A DNA stretch of 64,000 bases. Origin: JBLWXV01 sp048267245. GTDB lineage: Bacteria; Bdellovibrionota; Bacteriovoracia; Bacteriovoracales; Bacteriovoracaceae. The position numbers and the translations under genes were made by a program. The stretch lies in assembly GCA_048267245.1 (NCBI GenBank), contig JBLWXV010000002.1, positions 310,001 to 374,000 of the forward strand. The letters are read 5' to 3'. The first letter of the stretch is position 1, and each line of letters starts with the position of its first letter. The notes under the pieces were generated by a model. It saw nothing but the letters and a program-made list of their open reading frames with translations. It was not told where the DNA came from and made no database searches. Shown here piece after piece: positions 56,037-64,000 of the stretch.

Positions 56037-58457
56037 ATGAAGAACCTAAAATCATTCACAGTCCTCAGTCTGGTGTACTCCATGCTCGCTATGTCTGGCC
56101 TACCTATCGCCGCGCTGGCGCAAGATACGCCACCGGCCAGTGGAGTAAAAACCTATCACTATCAAACCAAGCAGGTTGATGAGAATGGAGAGGAATACAC
56201 TTCTTCTACATTTAAAGGTGAAGGTGAGAGCGATATGAATATGGCCGATTACATGGCCATGGCGACAATGCTTGCAATGGGTGTAGCAGCTTCGTCACTT
56301 GCTAAAGCAAAACCTCTCACTACTGATATTATGTTAGCCGCTGGATCAGGTGCTGCTTATATTGGTGCTGAAATCTATTCAATGATCGCCTACGACAATA
56401 TTGATGTTGATAAGCAAATTGAAGTGAAGATGAAAGAGTCGGGGGAAGTTGATCACGAACAGCTAAAGGCGCTAGAAAAGCAGAAGCAGTCCTATTTGAA
56501 TATTCAAGATGCAGCAAACGTTAAAGCGATGATTCAAATGGCCGCAACTGCTGGCTTTGGTGCGGCGGCTTTGATGGCCGGCTACAAGTCAATGCAGTCC
56601 AATCACGTCTTAGGAGATTGCGTCCTTAGCACTGAAGCTGTAATGGCCGAAGCTGGGAAGACTTGCGCCGCTCTTGCTGCTGCGCCTGACCCAACAGGAA
56701 CTACAAAAGCACTACTTATTAAGTGTAAGATGTGTTTAAGCAAAGCTCATCTTACTCCAGGTAATGTAAAGGCAATTAAGGGAGCCGAGCAAAAACTAGG
56801 CAATTCTTGTAAGCAGACTACAGAAATTCTTGGGCTCTATGGTACTTTAGAAGTTGATATTAATACGAATATTTCCCAGTGTACTGAATTTGCTCCGGCA
56901 GCTGTTACAAAGTTAGGCGCATGTCAAACAGCGCTTAAGGAAAACCAGAGAAATTATGTCTGTGCGAGCCACGTCCAAATCCTAGACTTCAGTCAAAATT
57001 CACCACTTGAAAAGCGAGACTTGTATCAAGCCCCTGATGAATATAGCCCTATTTTTAGAGATGCTATTTTTGAGACAAATCCAGATCTAGAAAAATCATT
57101 AATTGCTGAGGCTCAAGTTGGTTTAGAGAGTAACTTCGAAAAGTCTTCGTATTTATCACTTGCCCCACGAATCAGAGTGAGTGAGATGAACCTCGATAGA
57201 TATGTTGCTATCCGAGATTATAACCGCTCACTAAGTGGAGAGACTGCTAGTATTTCACTTGATGACTATGAAACTCTAAAGCAATCATTTAAACCCATTC
57301 AGGCAAAGCAAGAATTTGAGGTAGGTACTCTTCTTACTGCTGCACTGACTGCCGGGGTAGACCTTCTCATTCCTAGTGCCCATGCTGCAAAAGGAGCTCA
57401 GGGAGCTGGTGTACTTTTCGCCGTTGGAGGTCTCATTTACGGTCTTGTTAGATCAGAAAAAACAATGATGGATAGATTCATGTCTACTCCAGGACACAGA
57501 GCAATCGTTTGGGGCGGAATTGCTGGGATGGCCACGGCTACCTCTATTCTCTCAAAGAAGATTGCCGAAAAGATGGGACAGAATGCTCAGAAAATTGATC
57601 AGATGATCAATGCGATGAGAAGACTAAATGACGGAGGCTCGGTGAGTACCCTTGGTGGGAATGGCGGTGAGACTCAACAGGCGATTTCAACAAGTATTGT
57701 AAGACCAATTCAGGACGTTGCAGTTGATCCAACTGGGGAGACGACTCTTCCATGTGTGGGAGGTGGCAAGCCGCCATGTAAGTCAATTACTGGGAGTCTA
57801 GATAAGACTGCTGGTTTTGTTGAACTTAAAAGTAGCCCGCTTGGCACTCTCTCAACTTTGACTGGAAATGTTGCTGATGGGGTTCAAGGCCAGTCGACGT
57901 TAACAGCAGGTACTCTCAATCAGGCGCAAGATCTTGCTAACCAAAAAGAGGCTATCGGTAAGAAAAATAAGAAACTCTATGATGAGCTTAATAAGTTAAG
58001 GCTTAAGGACAACCAAAAGCCAATCGACTTTGATAAAGAATCGAAGAGACTTGCTAAAGCCTTTCAAAATGCAGCGAGAAAACATTTTCAAAAAGACTCT
58101 CAGGGAGCAAGGAACCTTCTTGCGAGCATTGCTCCAACGGCGCCGCTTGCAAACTTAGATGAAGAACTAAAGAAAGAAGAAATCGCCGATGAAGATGGCA
58201 TTAAGGATGACATCACTGCCACGGCCGCTCTCCAAGGCAATAATAAGCCTGAAGACAATGGCTTCTCATTCGACTTTGGCGATGACATGGGAAATACTGT
58301 AGTTGAAGCAGGAGCTGGGGAAGCGGCTCTTCCAGATGTGATTGAGGGCGAGACCGGCAACGATATTATCGATAAGCCCAATGTGCCAATCTGGACGATC
58401 ATTTCAGTGCGCTACATGAAGTCTGGCTTTCCAAGACTTCTAGAACTCAAAGAATAA
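56037..58457 (+). CDS. Large exported multi-span protein with C-terminal WxII..YM motif
   Basis: 806 residues from ATG 56037, which opens a signal peptide (MKNLKSFTVLSLVYSMLAMS to IAALAQ); earlier in-frame starts exist at 56016 and 55989. Several hydrophobic segments follow (about 75-95, 98-120, 165-185, 450-475, 490-510), with a Cys-bearing region (190-320) between. The second half is Gly/Asn/Lys/Glu-rich. The last 25 residues contain PIWTIISVRYMKSGFPRLL, sharing W-x-I-I-[ST]-x-x-Y-M-[RK]-S with the exported protein at 6772-9279. Function unknown; cell-envelope location inferred. Confidence 0.7.
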   Translation: MKNLKSFTVLSLVYSMLAMSGLPIAALAQDTPPASGVKTYHYQTKQVDENGEEYTSSTFKGEGESDMNMADYMAMATMLAMGVAASSLAKAKPLTTDIMLAAGSGAAYIGAEIYSMIAYDNIDVDKQIEVKMKESGEVDHEQLKALEKQKQSYLNIQDAANVKAMIQMAATAGFGAAALMAGYKSMQSNHVLGDCVLSTEAVMAEAGKTCAALAAAPDPTGTTKALLIKCKMCLSKAHLTPGNVKAIKGAEQKLGNSCKQTTEILGLYGTLEVDINTNISQCTEFAPAAVTKLGACQTALKENQRNYVCASHVQILDFSQNSPLEKRDLYQAPDEYSPIFRDAIFETNPDLEKSLIAEAQVGLESNFEKSSYLSLAPRIRVSEMNLDRYVAIRDYNRSLSGETASISLDDYETLKQSFKPIQAKQEFEVGTLLTAALTAGVDLLIPSAHAAKGAQGAGVLFAVGGLIYGLVRSEKTMMDRFMSTPGHRAIVWGGIAGMATATSILSKKIAEKMGQNAQKIDQMINAMRRLNDGGSVSTLGGNGGETQQAISTSIVRPIQDVAVDPTGETTLPCVGGGKPPCKSITGSLDKTAGFVELKSSPLGTLSTLTGNVADGVQGQSTLTAGTLNQAQDLANQKEAIGKKNKKLYDELNKLRLKDNQKPIDFDKESKRLAKAFQNAARKHFQKDSQGARNLLASIAPTAPLANLDEELKKEEIADEDGIKDDITATAALQGNNKPEDNGFSFDFGDDMGNTVVEAGAGEAALPDVIEGETGNDIIDKPNVPIWTIISVRYMKSGFPRLLELKE

Positions 58458-58469
58458 TCAATGTCATAG

Positions 58470-58511
58470 ACCCGGTGTTTGCTCTTTGTGAGCATGACAT
58501 CGGGTTCTTTA
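58470..58511 (+). terminator. Imperfect terminator-like hairpin
   Basis: Arms acccggtgtttgctc (58470-58484) and gagcatgacatcgggt (58490-58505) pair with one G-T and a small bulge, followed by tcttta. It comes 13 bases after the large exported gene. Confidence 0.5.
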
Positions 58512-58590
58512 CTTCTCAAAGCCTCTCTTTTTCCTCACTAAATTACTCTACAGACTAGAATGAATCACATCTTCAATCCTTGAGGTCTTT

Positions 58591-59499
58591 GTGATTCGTC
58601 ATCTCGCGCGCTTCCTTCTTGCTTGCTCGCTGGCCCTGTCCATGGTGGATAGTTACGCCATGACGGATCTTCCCTTTGACCGGGTGAGTGCTGGTAAGTC
58701 TGAAGTTGCCTTTCAAACCGGTGAAGACGATGAGCCAGGGCTCATTATGCTTGGTCAGTCAAAGATAAAGGGGACACCAAGCTTCTATGCTCTGGATGAA
58801 CAGAGCGGGGTTATATGGATCTATAAGGGCAGCGAATCTCCACGCCAGCTCACCGAGATTGTCGGTAGAGAAGTGAGGGGCTTTGGGGCGCTTGAAAACG
58901 GCGAATTCTTTCTTTTAACGACCTCCTCGAAGGGGACGCTCATAGAGCGCTTTAACTCGCGAGGACGCCGCTACGAGCACTTAAAAGTAAAGATGATGGT
59001 AGAGAGTAGCACTATTGGAAAAATCGAATTTGATGGCAAGGATGGCTTTGTTATTATGTTTGAAGATACTGGATACACCGTTGATCGCTGGGGGCACGCT
59101 GTTGAGCCCCTCGATGGCTATCCATTGATCAACTCCAAAGAGTCGGTGAATTTTGAGTTTAATGACGGATTTATCGATCTCAGCTTTGCTCCTTCTGATA
59201 AGACGAGAAGGGTGAGACTGCCCCTGTTTTACAAACCAGATCATGTCGAATTCTTTAGAACAACTCCCAAGGGAATATACTTTCTCATTGAAACCGAGTT
59301 CAATGAGGCCACGTATGAGTCGACTTTCTTTATCTATAAAGTGAGATTTGATAGCAGACGGCAAACTGCTGGGATGTTTGTGAACCTTCCCTACGCCCAT
59401 CTCGATCAAAGACACTTTTGGTTTGATGATGAGGGAAATATCTATCTCACAACCCTTAAGGGCAGTGAGTACGCGACTTGGTGGATAGGGAATTTTTAA
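58591..59499 (+). CDS. Secreted beta-rich protein, function unknown
   Basis: 302 residues from GTG 58591 with GAGG 6 bases upstream. Signal peptide (MIRHLARFLLACSLALSMVDSYA cut). The mature chain is strand-rich with repeated hydrophobic-turn units: GVIWIYKGSESPRQLTEIV, GEFFLLTTSSKGTLIERF, GIYFLIETEFN and GNIYLTTLKGSEYATWWIG, suggesting a beta-propeller of about five to six blades. Not recognised at family level. Its stop abuts the convergent lipoprotein gene's stop. Confidence 0.6.
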   Translation: MIRHLARFLLACSLALSMVDSYAMTDLPFDRVSAGKSEVAFQTGEDDEPGLIMLGQSKIKGTPSFYALDEQSGVIWIYKGSESPRQLTEIVGREVRGFGALENGEFFLLTTSSKGTLIERFNSRGRRYEHLKVKMMVESSTIGKIEFDGKDGFVIMFEDTGYTVDRWGHAVEPLDGYPLINSKESVNFEFNDGFIDLSFAPSDKTRRVRLPLFYKPDHVEFFRTTPKGIYFLIETEFNEATYESTFFIYKVRFDSRRQTAGMFVNLPYAHLDQRHFWFDDEGNIYLTTLKGSEYATWWIGNF

Positions 59500-59907
59500 C
59501 TAGCCGTTGCCTTCTGTTTCTTCGCGAATGGACATTTTAAGACGCTTGATAAACTCTTCTCGGTCAGAAAGAGAGAGTGATTCAGAGAGGGCTTCGTGGA
59601 GCTTGTTCTTAATTTTTTGATTTCTATAAATCGGAGCAAACATTTCTACAATGTAGTGATTTTGATCGTATTTAAAAATATCAGCATAGAACTTAAGTGA
59701 TTTTGCCAACTCAGCTACATTGTTATCTTTTTCAAATTTCTTGGCAGCATTCTCTAGTAATAGGTAGGTCTCTTTAAGACCTTTTTCCCTCTTCGCCACA
59801 GCTGCTTCTAGTGTTGTAGGAGCAGGGTCTTTTGCAGGAAGAGTATTCTCCGTTGCTGCACAGGCCAGGCTCAGAGAGGCAATAAGAGCAATTAGTAATG
59901 TTTTCAT
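59500..59907 (-). CDS. Small helical lipoprotein
   Basis: 135 residues. Lipobox in MKTLLIALIASLSLACAA, acyl Cys at 16. Mature part charged and helical (EAAVAKREKGLKETYLLLEN, DREEFIKRLKMSIREE). No family known. It starts 3 bases after the stop of the secreted Cys-His protein at 59911, so the two form an operon, perhaps as enzyme and envelope partner. Confidence 0.65.
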   Translation of the reverse strand: MKTLLIALIASLSLACAATENTLPAKDPAPTTLEAAVAKREKGLKETYLLLENAAKKFEKDNNVAELAKSLKFYADIFKYDQNHYIVEMFAPIYRNQKIKNKLHEALSESLSLSDREEFIKRLKMSIREETEGNG

Positions 59908-59910
59908 CTT

Positions 59911-61308
59911 CTACTCCCCTCCAGCGTTTGGGTTAATGTAAATGCCAATGAGATGTCGTCTAGGGTTGTAGTCAGTAATAGGACTCTTACTTTCAAAGTC
60001 ACTAATAAAAGTTCCCGTGTCGGTCTTTACCTCAATGTGCCCCGGAGTGTAGCTACCTTCCTTTCTATAGACTAGCACAGCACCTGGAGGAGCGGTATGA
60101 GGGGTCATATTTCTGTATTCGGGGCTATCTAGGAGATTTACAAAACCCTTTTGCTTGAGGCTTCTTCCGGCGTGGACCGCAAATTCGCCTCCGATATAAT
60201 TCTTTGATAAATCTCCGCCCATGAGCCCAAGTTTTACGTATCTCCAACACATGCTAATTGACTGACCTACTTCACTTGAGTCTCTAGGCTTACTCTCTGC
60301 GGTTGGTCTGTGACAGGAGCCTAGGCTTTGCCCGCAGTTGAGCTGTGTGTTCTTTTTTAGTGTTGCAATCATCTTTTGCACTTGTGGAGAGTTCGAGTAG
60401 TTATCAAAGTCTGTCCCTGAGACAGAGCGATAGTTTTCACTCGATTCAGCAAGAGGTTCAAGTGGATGCTGTTCAACATAACTCGTAACTCTCTCTCCAA
60501 GCGCTTTTGCTCTCCCTTGATTTTGAATGAGTTCACCTTCAACTGAACCCCAAATATTTTCGAGTTCCATGAAGCGCTCTGATCCAAGGAGTTGGTTGAG
60601 AGTTTGATCGTTACAGACAAAGTTTTTAGAGCTTTGTATCGCAGAGACTAGGACTCTACAGGCATCATAATCAGAGGCCTGGCTACAAAACCCCATCGTT
60701 TCTTCGATGAGATTGAGATAGGCCATGCGAAAGTTGGGGTCATTGCGATAGAGATCATAGAGATCTTCTGGCGTCTCTTTTGATTTTTTAAAGCAATTGA
60801 GCGAGAGGTTTTCGTAGCCGCCATTTTCTAACTCTATACAGTGGCCTTTGCCATCTTGGCCACCTGGCCCAAAGAGAATGGGGTTACAGCGAAATAGGTT
60901 GTCTGAGCCGCAGAAGAAATCACTACTATAGGTAGGCCCGATACTCTTGAGCTCATAGTCTGAAGAGTAGTTCCAAGGTGCCCTACATTTACCGCCGACT
61001 GTAAAACTCGCCCAACCACCAAAGATACAGGTTCCCTCTCTGGCTTCCGCGTGGGCCTGGTCGAGAAAGAGAAGGTCAATAAGTTTCTGATAAGAGGAGG
61101 TCGTGCTCAGACTTCCCTCTGGAATTTTCTTTAAGGGAAGAAGCGAGCGCTTCTCTCTCAATGTATTAATTTCGACAATTGTAAGGTGAAGTTTTGCAAA
61201 TTCACTTCTGTGAAGATCACTTAGAATATCCACGCCAGAAGACCACGCAAAAGTCGTGGGCGTCAGAATCGCTGAGAATAAAGTGAAGGCCAGGAGCTTA
61301 ATTTTCAA
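59911..61308 (-). CDS. Secreted Cys-rich protein with C-terminal Cys-His hydrolase domain
   Basis: 465 residues with signal peptide (MKIKLLAFTLFSAILTPTTFA). Residues 90-330 hold many cysteines (for example CIFGGWASFTVGGKC, CRVLV, CNDQ), likely disulphides. The last 115 residues are a papain-fold-like domain: Cys354 in SMCWRYVKLGLMGG, PPGAVLVYRK (about 408), His424 in PGHIEVKTDTG and FISDF. The layout parallels that of the protein at 28524-29180. Peptidoglycan amidase activity is inferred. A promoter candidate precedes it and a lipoprotein gene follows in operon. Confidence 0.6.
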   Translation of the reverse strand: MKIKLLAFTLFSAILTPTTFAWSSGVDILSDLHRSEFAKLHLTIVEINTLREKRSLLPLKKIPEGSLSTTSSYQKLIDLLFLDQAHAEAREGTCIFGGWASFTVGGKCRAPWNYSSDYELKSIGPTYSSDFFCGSDNLFRCNPILFGPGGQDGKGHCIELENGGYENLSLNCFKKSKETPEDLYDLYRNDPNFRMAYLNLIEETMGFCSQASDYDACRVLVSAIQSSKNFVCNDQTLNQLLGSERFMELENIWGSVEGELIQNQGRAKALGERVTSYVEQHPLEPLAESSENYRSVSGTDFDNYSNSPQVQKMIATLKKNTQLNCGQSLGSCHRPTAESKPRDSSEVGQSISMCWRYVKLGLMGGDLSKNYIGGEFAVHAGRSLKQKGFVNLLDSPEYRNMTPHTAPPGAVLVYRKEGSYTPGHIEVKTDTGTFISDFESKSPITDYNPRRHLIGIYINPNAGGE

Positions 61309-61341
61309 GAGTGTCCCTATTACTTCCTAATTACTAGTCTA

Positions 61342-61370
61342 AGTATCGGTTGACCGTAGGTTTTACTCAA
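61342..61370 (-). promoter_or_regulatory. Promoter candidate for the Cys-rich hydrolase operon
   Basis: On the minus strand TTGAGT (61365-61370) and GATACT (61342-61347) with a 17-base spacer, ending 34 bases before the ATG at 61308. Confidence 0.4.
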
Positions 61371-61435
61371 GAACTCTTGCTAATGTATTGAATTTAAAGA
61401 GGAATGTTGCTAGGAGGGCGCCTCAAATAATTGGC

Positions 61436-61468
61436 AAAAAAAAGGGGGAAGCAACCACAACTTCCCCC
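61436..61468 (-). terminator. Rho-independent terminator of the NlpC/P60 gene
   Basis: Read on the minus strand, gggggaag / cttccccc arms (61461-61468 with 61444-61451), 9-base loop, followed by eight Ts (61436-61443). It is 58 bases past the stop at 61526. Confidence 0.88.
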
Positions 61469-61483
61469 TCCATAACCACCAAC

Positions 61484-61512
61484 CCCAGGGCAATGAAGGG
61501 GGCTGCCCTGGG
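61484..61512 (-). other. Second 3'-UTR hairpin of the NlpC/P60 gene
   Basis: Perfect 9-bp stem cccagggca / tgccctggg (61484-61492 with 61504-61512), 11-base loop, no T-tract. It lies between the stop codon and the terminator and could stabilise the mRNA 3' end. Confidence 0.5.
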
Positions 61513-61525
61513 AATATCATCAACC

Positions 61526-62356
61526 CTATGAAGGGATGTTGATCTCTTGTCCGATATCCAAGCGTCTCCAATCAACACTTGGATTGGCGCGCTTAAGGGT
61601 GCTTAAACTTACCCCATGCGCCTTTGCGATCTCTGCTCCGGTGTCGCCTCTTTTCACTTTGTAGCTATCTGAACTCGAGCTAGAGCTTGAACTTGAGCGA
61701 GAACTTGAAGCAGGGCTTGAGGTCGTTTTATTTGAAGCATCTGCATCTGAGAGCTTGAAATTCGTGCGCTTACTCTTTACATCATCAACAACATTCGAAG
61801 AGCGAACGAGCTTGTAATTTGTTTTATAAGTAGAGGACCACGATCTTGTGAAGCGGCCAACTCCACATTTTGTACACTTGGCTTCAACAGTTTCAATGAG
61901 ACCTTTGCTATTTTCACCGTTGTAGATGAACACGTGCCCATACGGTTTTCCCGTTCTATTAATAAGGTCTCCGTGATTGGCATTTGCTTTCATCGTCTTT
62001 GTACTGCCAATAAATTTGAGACCACTTCTGCCTCTAGCGGCGGCGTCTCCGATACCCGCTGTCGACATGGCGGCTTTTCCCTTCTTTTCAGGAGATTTGT
62101 ATCCGCCGTATCTAATGGCCGCGCTGGCAAGCCCTGAGCAGTCGGTATTTCCCCAACGACTGGCGTTTACATTGCTGTTCCAGGCGTTAACTGAACCCTT
62201 TTTATCTCTTAGGAGATAGCGAATCCCTTTGGCCGTAAGAGCGTACTTCACAACATCACTGGCGCGATATTTTGTGGCCGCACTTGCTTCATTGACCATG
62301 CCTGGAGCGATTGTCATCATGGTGAGACCGAAAAGTGATAAAATAGCTGTCTTCAT
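61526..62356 (-). CDS. Secreted NlpC/P60-type peptidase with C-terminal LysM domain
   Basis: 276 residues from ATG 62356 with GGAGG upstream. Signal peptide (MKTAILSLFGLTMMTIAPGM to SAA). The papain-like domain has Cys in WGNTDCSGLASAAIRYGG (about 82) and His in KPYGHVFIYNG (about 149). A Ser-run linker (about 206-226) leads to a LysM: YKVKRGDTGAEIAKAHGVSL, STLKRANPS, IGQEINIPS. It should bind glycan strands and cut peptide cross-links. The 3'-UTR holds two hairpins. Confidence 0.8.
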   Translation of the reverse strand: MKTAILSLFGLTMMTIAPGMVNEASAATKYRASDVVKYALTAKGIRYLLRDKKGSVNAWNSNVNASRWGNTDCSGLASAAIRYGGYKSPEKKGKAAMSTAGIGDAAARGRSGLKFIGSTKTMKANANHGDLINRTGKPYGHVFIYNGENSKGLIETVEAKCTKCGVGRFTRSWSSTYKTNYKLVRSSNVVDDVKSKRTNFKLSDADASNKTTSSPASSSRSSSSSSSSSDSYKVKRGDTGAEIAKAHGVSLSTLKRANPSVDWRRLDIGQEINIPS

Positions 62357-62491
62357 GTTGTTTATCCTCCATTGCGATTTATAATTGGTTGGTGCGTTGG
62401 CATAGTAATAAGCTTTTTGATGCAATGGGTTGCTTTTGAAGTCTTCTCACACTTTTACGTTGTTAATCTGTGAACACCTAGAGGTAAGTTG

Positions 62492-63553
62492 ATGAAATTT
62501 TTGATTTCTGGATTAGTACTCTTTGCTTTAGTGATTAGTGGCATCTGGTATCTGATGAATTCAAAAGCCCCGAGTGATCCAATCACTATAAAGAGAGACT
62601 CGCCCGAGGTGACCAAGGGTGGGCCCGTCACAATCGCAACTGCTACTGGAGAAGAGAGTGCTATAGGCCAGAAGGTGGACTCGGCAAAGCCAGTACTTGG
62701 AGAACAAAAAAATGGTGGAAGAGTTGTTTTAAAAGCAACGCGTGAGCAAGTGGGACTATCAGAAGAGTCGGGGGGAATTGGCCCCACCAGCTTTGTTTCA
62801 GGTCATAACGGTGAAGTATTTTTTGCAGATCGATTTAACGACCGAGTGGTTGAGATTACTCCGGATGGTAAGGAGCGTGTTATTTATAAGAGTGATCCCA
62901 ACGAATATATTCGCGGCCATGGACTCGACCCTAGTGGTAATTCCTTTGTCTTGGTTGGAAACGATAAGTACTCGCTCGTTAAGATTTCTCCTGAAGGTGT
63001 GGCGGAAAAAATGAATTTCTCTCATGATCCGGAGCACTTGGATGGAATGAGGGTTGATGCTAGAGATGATGCCGTCTACTTAGTTGGTCATGAAAAAACG
63101 ATTAAGCTTGATAAGCAGACAGGGGAAAAGACTGAGATGTATGGAGTGCCCTCCATGACAAATGATGAAGCACTCGATGTTATATTAACGGAAGAGGGCA
63201 GGGTGATGGCGACCTATCGCAAGGCCGCAACTGGCGCTCCAGATAGAACGGTCGAAGTGGGTACTGAAAAGTTCGGCGCAGTCTTAGGAACTTTCCCGCT
63301 TGAAAATGGAGGCTTTGTAATGGCACTAGGTAGCGATCCATCTTTGAGTGAAGAGAATGCGCAAAATCCTAAAGTCACTTTTCAAACGATTTCTAGCAGT
63401 GGAGAGCTTGGGACAAGTGTTAGCGTTGAAGCTGGTATTGATGATAGTACCTTTAGTATTGATTTGCCCTTTAGCGTGAGCCCTCAAGGTGTTATTCAGC
63501 AAGCGATCGCTGGCCCAGAGGGAACGAAAATTGTTGAGTACAAAAACCAGTAG
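62492..63553 (+). CDS. Membrane-anchored beta-propeller-like protein
   Basis: 353 residues from ATG 62492, behind GAGG. One N-terminal membrane helix (FLISGLVLFALVISGIWYL), a linker, then repeated beta units resembling NHL/SMP-30 blades from about residue 85: SGHNGEVFFADRFNDRVVEI, GLDPSGNSFVLVGNDKYSLV, VDARDDAVYLVGHEKTIKL. Periplasmic sensor or scaffold is plausible. Not recognised further. Confidence 0.65.
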   Translation: MKFLISGLVLFALVISGIWYLMNSKAPSDPITIKRDSPEVTKGGPVTIATATGEESAIGQKVDSAKPVLGEQKNGGRVVLKATREQVGLSEESGGIGPTSFVSGHNGEVFFADRFNDRVVEITPDGKERVIYKSDPNEYIRGHGLDPSGNSFVLVGNDKYSLVKISPEGVAEKMNFSHDPEHLDGMRVDARDDAVYLVGHEKTIKLDKQTGEKTEMYGVPSMTNDEALDVILTEEGRVMATYRKAATGAPDRTVEVGTEKFGAVLGTFPLENGGFVMALGSDPSLSEENAQNPKVTFQTISSSGELGTSVSVEAGIDDSTFSIDLPFSVSPQGVIQQAIAGPEGTKIVEYKNQ

Positions 63554-63556
63554 TGC

Positions 63557-64000
63557 TTAGTCTACTGGTTTAGCCTCGATGATTTCGATATTTGCAGGCA
63601 TGCGAGGATCAGAATCCTTTGGCTTTACAAATGTTCCAACTGGTCCTGAGTCCATTAAAAAGAGCATCCCTATATCCTGATCTTTTGGGCGGTAATTAGG
63701 AAGAGTAGACTCTATGAGCTTTAACTCTTCGTATGCTTGGGCGTGAGTGAGTTCTTTGTCATCAAGCTTCATCATGACATCAATTTTATTCATCTGAGTT
63801 TTCTTAGCGAGATATTCAACCTGCCTCTCATTAAATCCAATTGGTCTATGCTTTCTCATGCGGTCAATATCTTGATCGATTTTGCGATCGAGCTCCTTAG
63901 TCATTCTTACCATTTCACCTTGGTAGCGCTCAACTTCGTCTTGTGTTGGAGGAACAAGAGCAGAGATCTTAAAGTAGATATCGAGCTTATCAGTCTGAGC
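63557..64000 (-). CDS. Hypothetical protein, 5' end outside window
   Basis: The frame remains open to the window edge beyond the internal Met at 63913, so the gene is truncated; at least 147 residues are visible. Charged helical sequence (DEVERYQGEMVRMTKELDRK then IDQDIDRMRKHR), then NERQVEYLAKKTQMNKIDVM and a Pro-rich end (IESTLPNYRPKDQD, KPKDSDPRMPANIEII). No family recognised. Convergent with the propeller gene, stops 3 bases apart. Confidence 0.6.
   Translation of the reverse strand, partial: AQTDKLDIYFKISALVPPTQDEVERYQGEMVRMTKELDRKIDQDIDRMRKHRPIGFNERQVEYLAKKTQMNKIDVMMKLDDKELTHAQAYEELKLIESTLPNYRPKDQDIGMLFLMDSGPVGTFVKPKDSDPRMPANIEIIEAKPVD

Overview
The window reads as a chromosomal segment of a Gram-negative bacterium with a compact genome of moderate GC. 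It has outer-membrane lipoproteins, Lnt, a KdsD-type isomerase for LPS sugar synthesis, an RND/TolC exporter, MurA and MltG. The mixture of delta-proteobacterial housekeeping genes with many exported orphan proteins, Cys-His wall hydrolases, degenerate HD-GYP and receiver proteins and LuxE/LuxC homologues suggests a member of the Bdellovibrionota, perhaps Bacteriovoracales. That placement is inference from gene content; no rRNA gene is present to settle it. No tRNA, rRNA, CRISPR array, insertion sequence or prophage was recognised.

Layout. 1-11 kb: 3' end of an animal-type haem peroxidase, a metallo-beta-lactamase-fold protein, a thioredoxin-like/chemoreceptor pair, a secreted trypsin-like protease, a TPR protein, a large exported Ser/Ala-rich protein, a FecR-domain protein and a small LETM1-like protein. 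11-18 kb: two antiparallel-flanked minus-strand operons for vitamin B5/CoA synthesis (coaBC-panC-hflX and KARI-like gene-panB-coaX); the usual panE is absent and a ketol-acid-reductoisomerase homologue sits in its place. 18-31 kb: a class IV aminotransferase-like gene, yacG, an inositol-phosphatase-like gene, a membrane coiled-coil protein, a HEAT-repeat protein, kdsD, lnt, a subtilase, dksA, a flavin-reductase-like protein, a secreted Cys-His protein, mltG and ruvX. 31-37 kb: rho-prfA-prmC-murA-HIT, a housekeeping block. 38.9-44.8 kb: a tightly coupled four-gene operon (tandem GNAT-like, LuxE, LuxC fused to an adenylation domain, PaaK-like adenylation protein), the best candidate for an undescribed pathway. 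45-55 kb: degenerate receiver/HD-GYP protein, class II glutamine amidotransferase, TetR-RND-TolC cluster without an adaptor gene, Uup-type ABC-F ATPase. 55-64 kb: ArsC-like protein, a large multi-pass exported protein, and several secreted proteins including an NlpC/P60-LysM enzyme.

The most unusual local signals are: prmC, which follows the prfA TAG stop in the same frame and has no ATG/GTG/TTG start before its catalytic domain; the LuxE/LuxC/adenylation operon; a C-terminal W-x-I-I-[ST]-x-x-Y-M-[RK]-S motif shared by two otherwise unlike exported proteins; and the habit of convergent genes ending on top of each other, including one intrinsic terminator lying inside a coding region. All functions are deduced by reading motifs; no database search was run.
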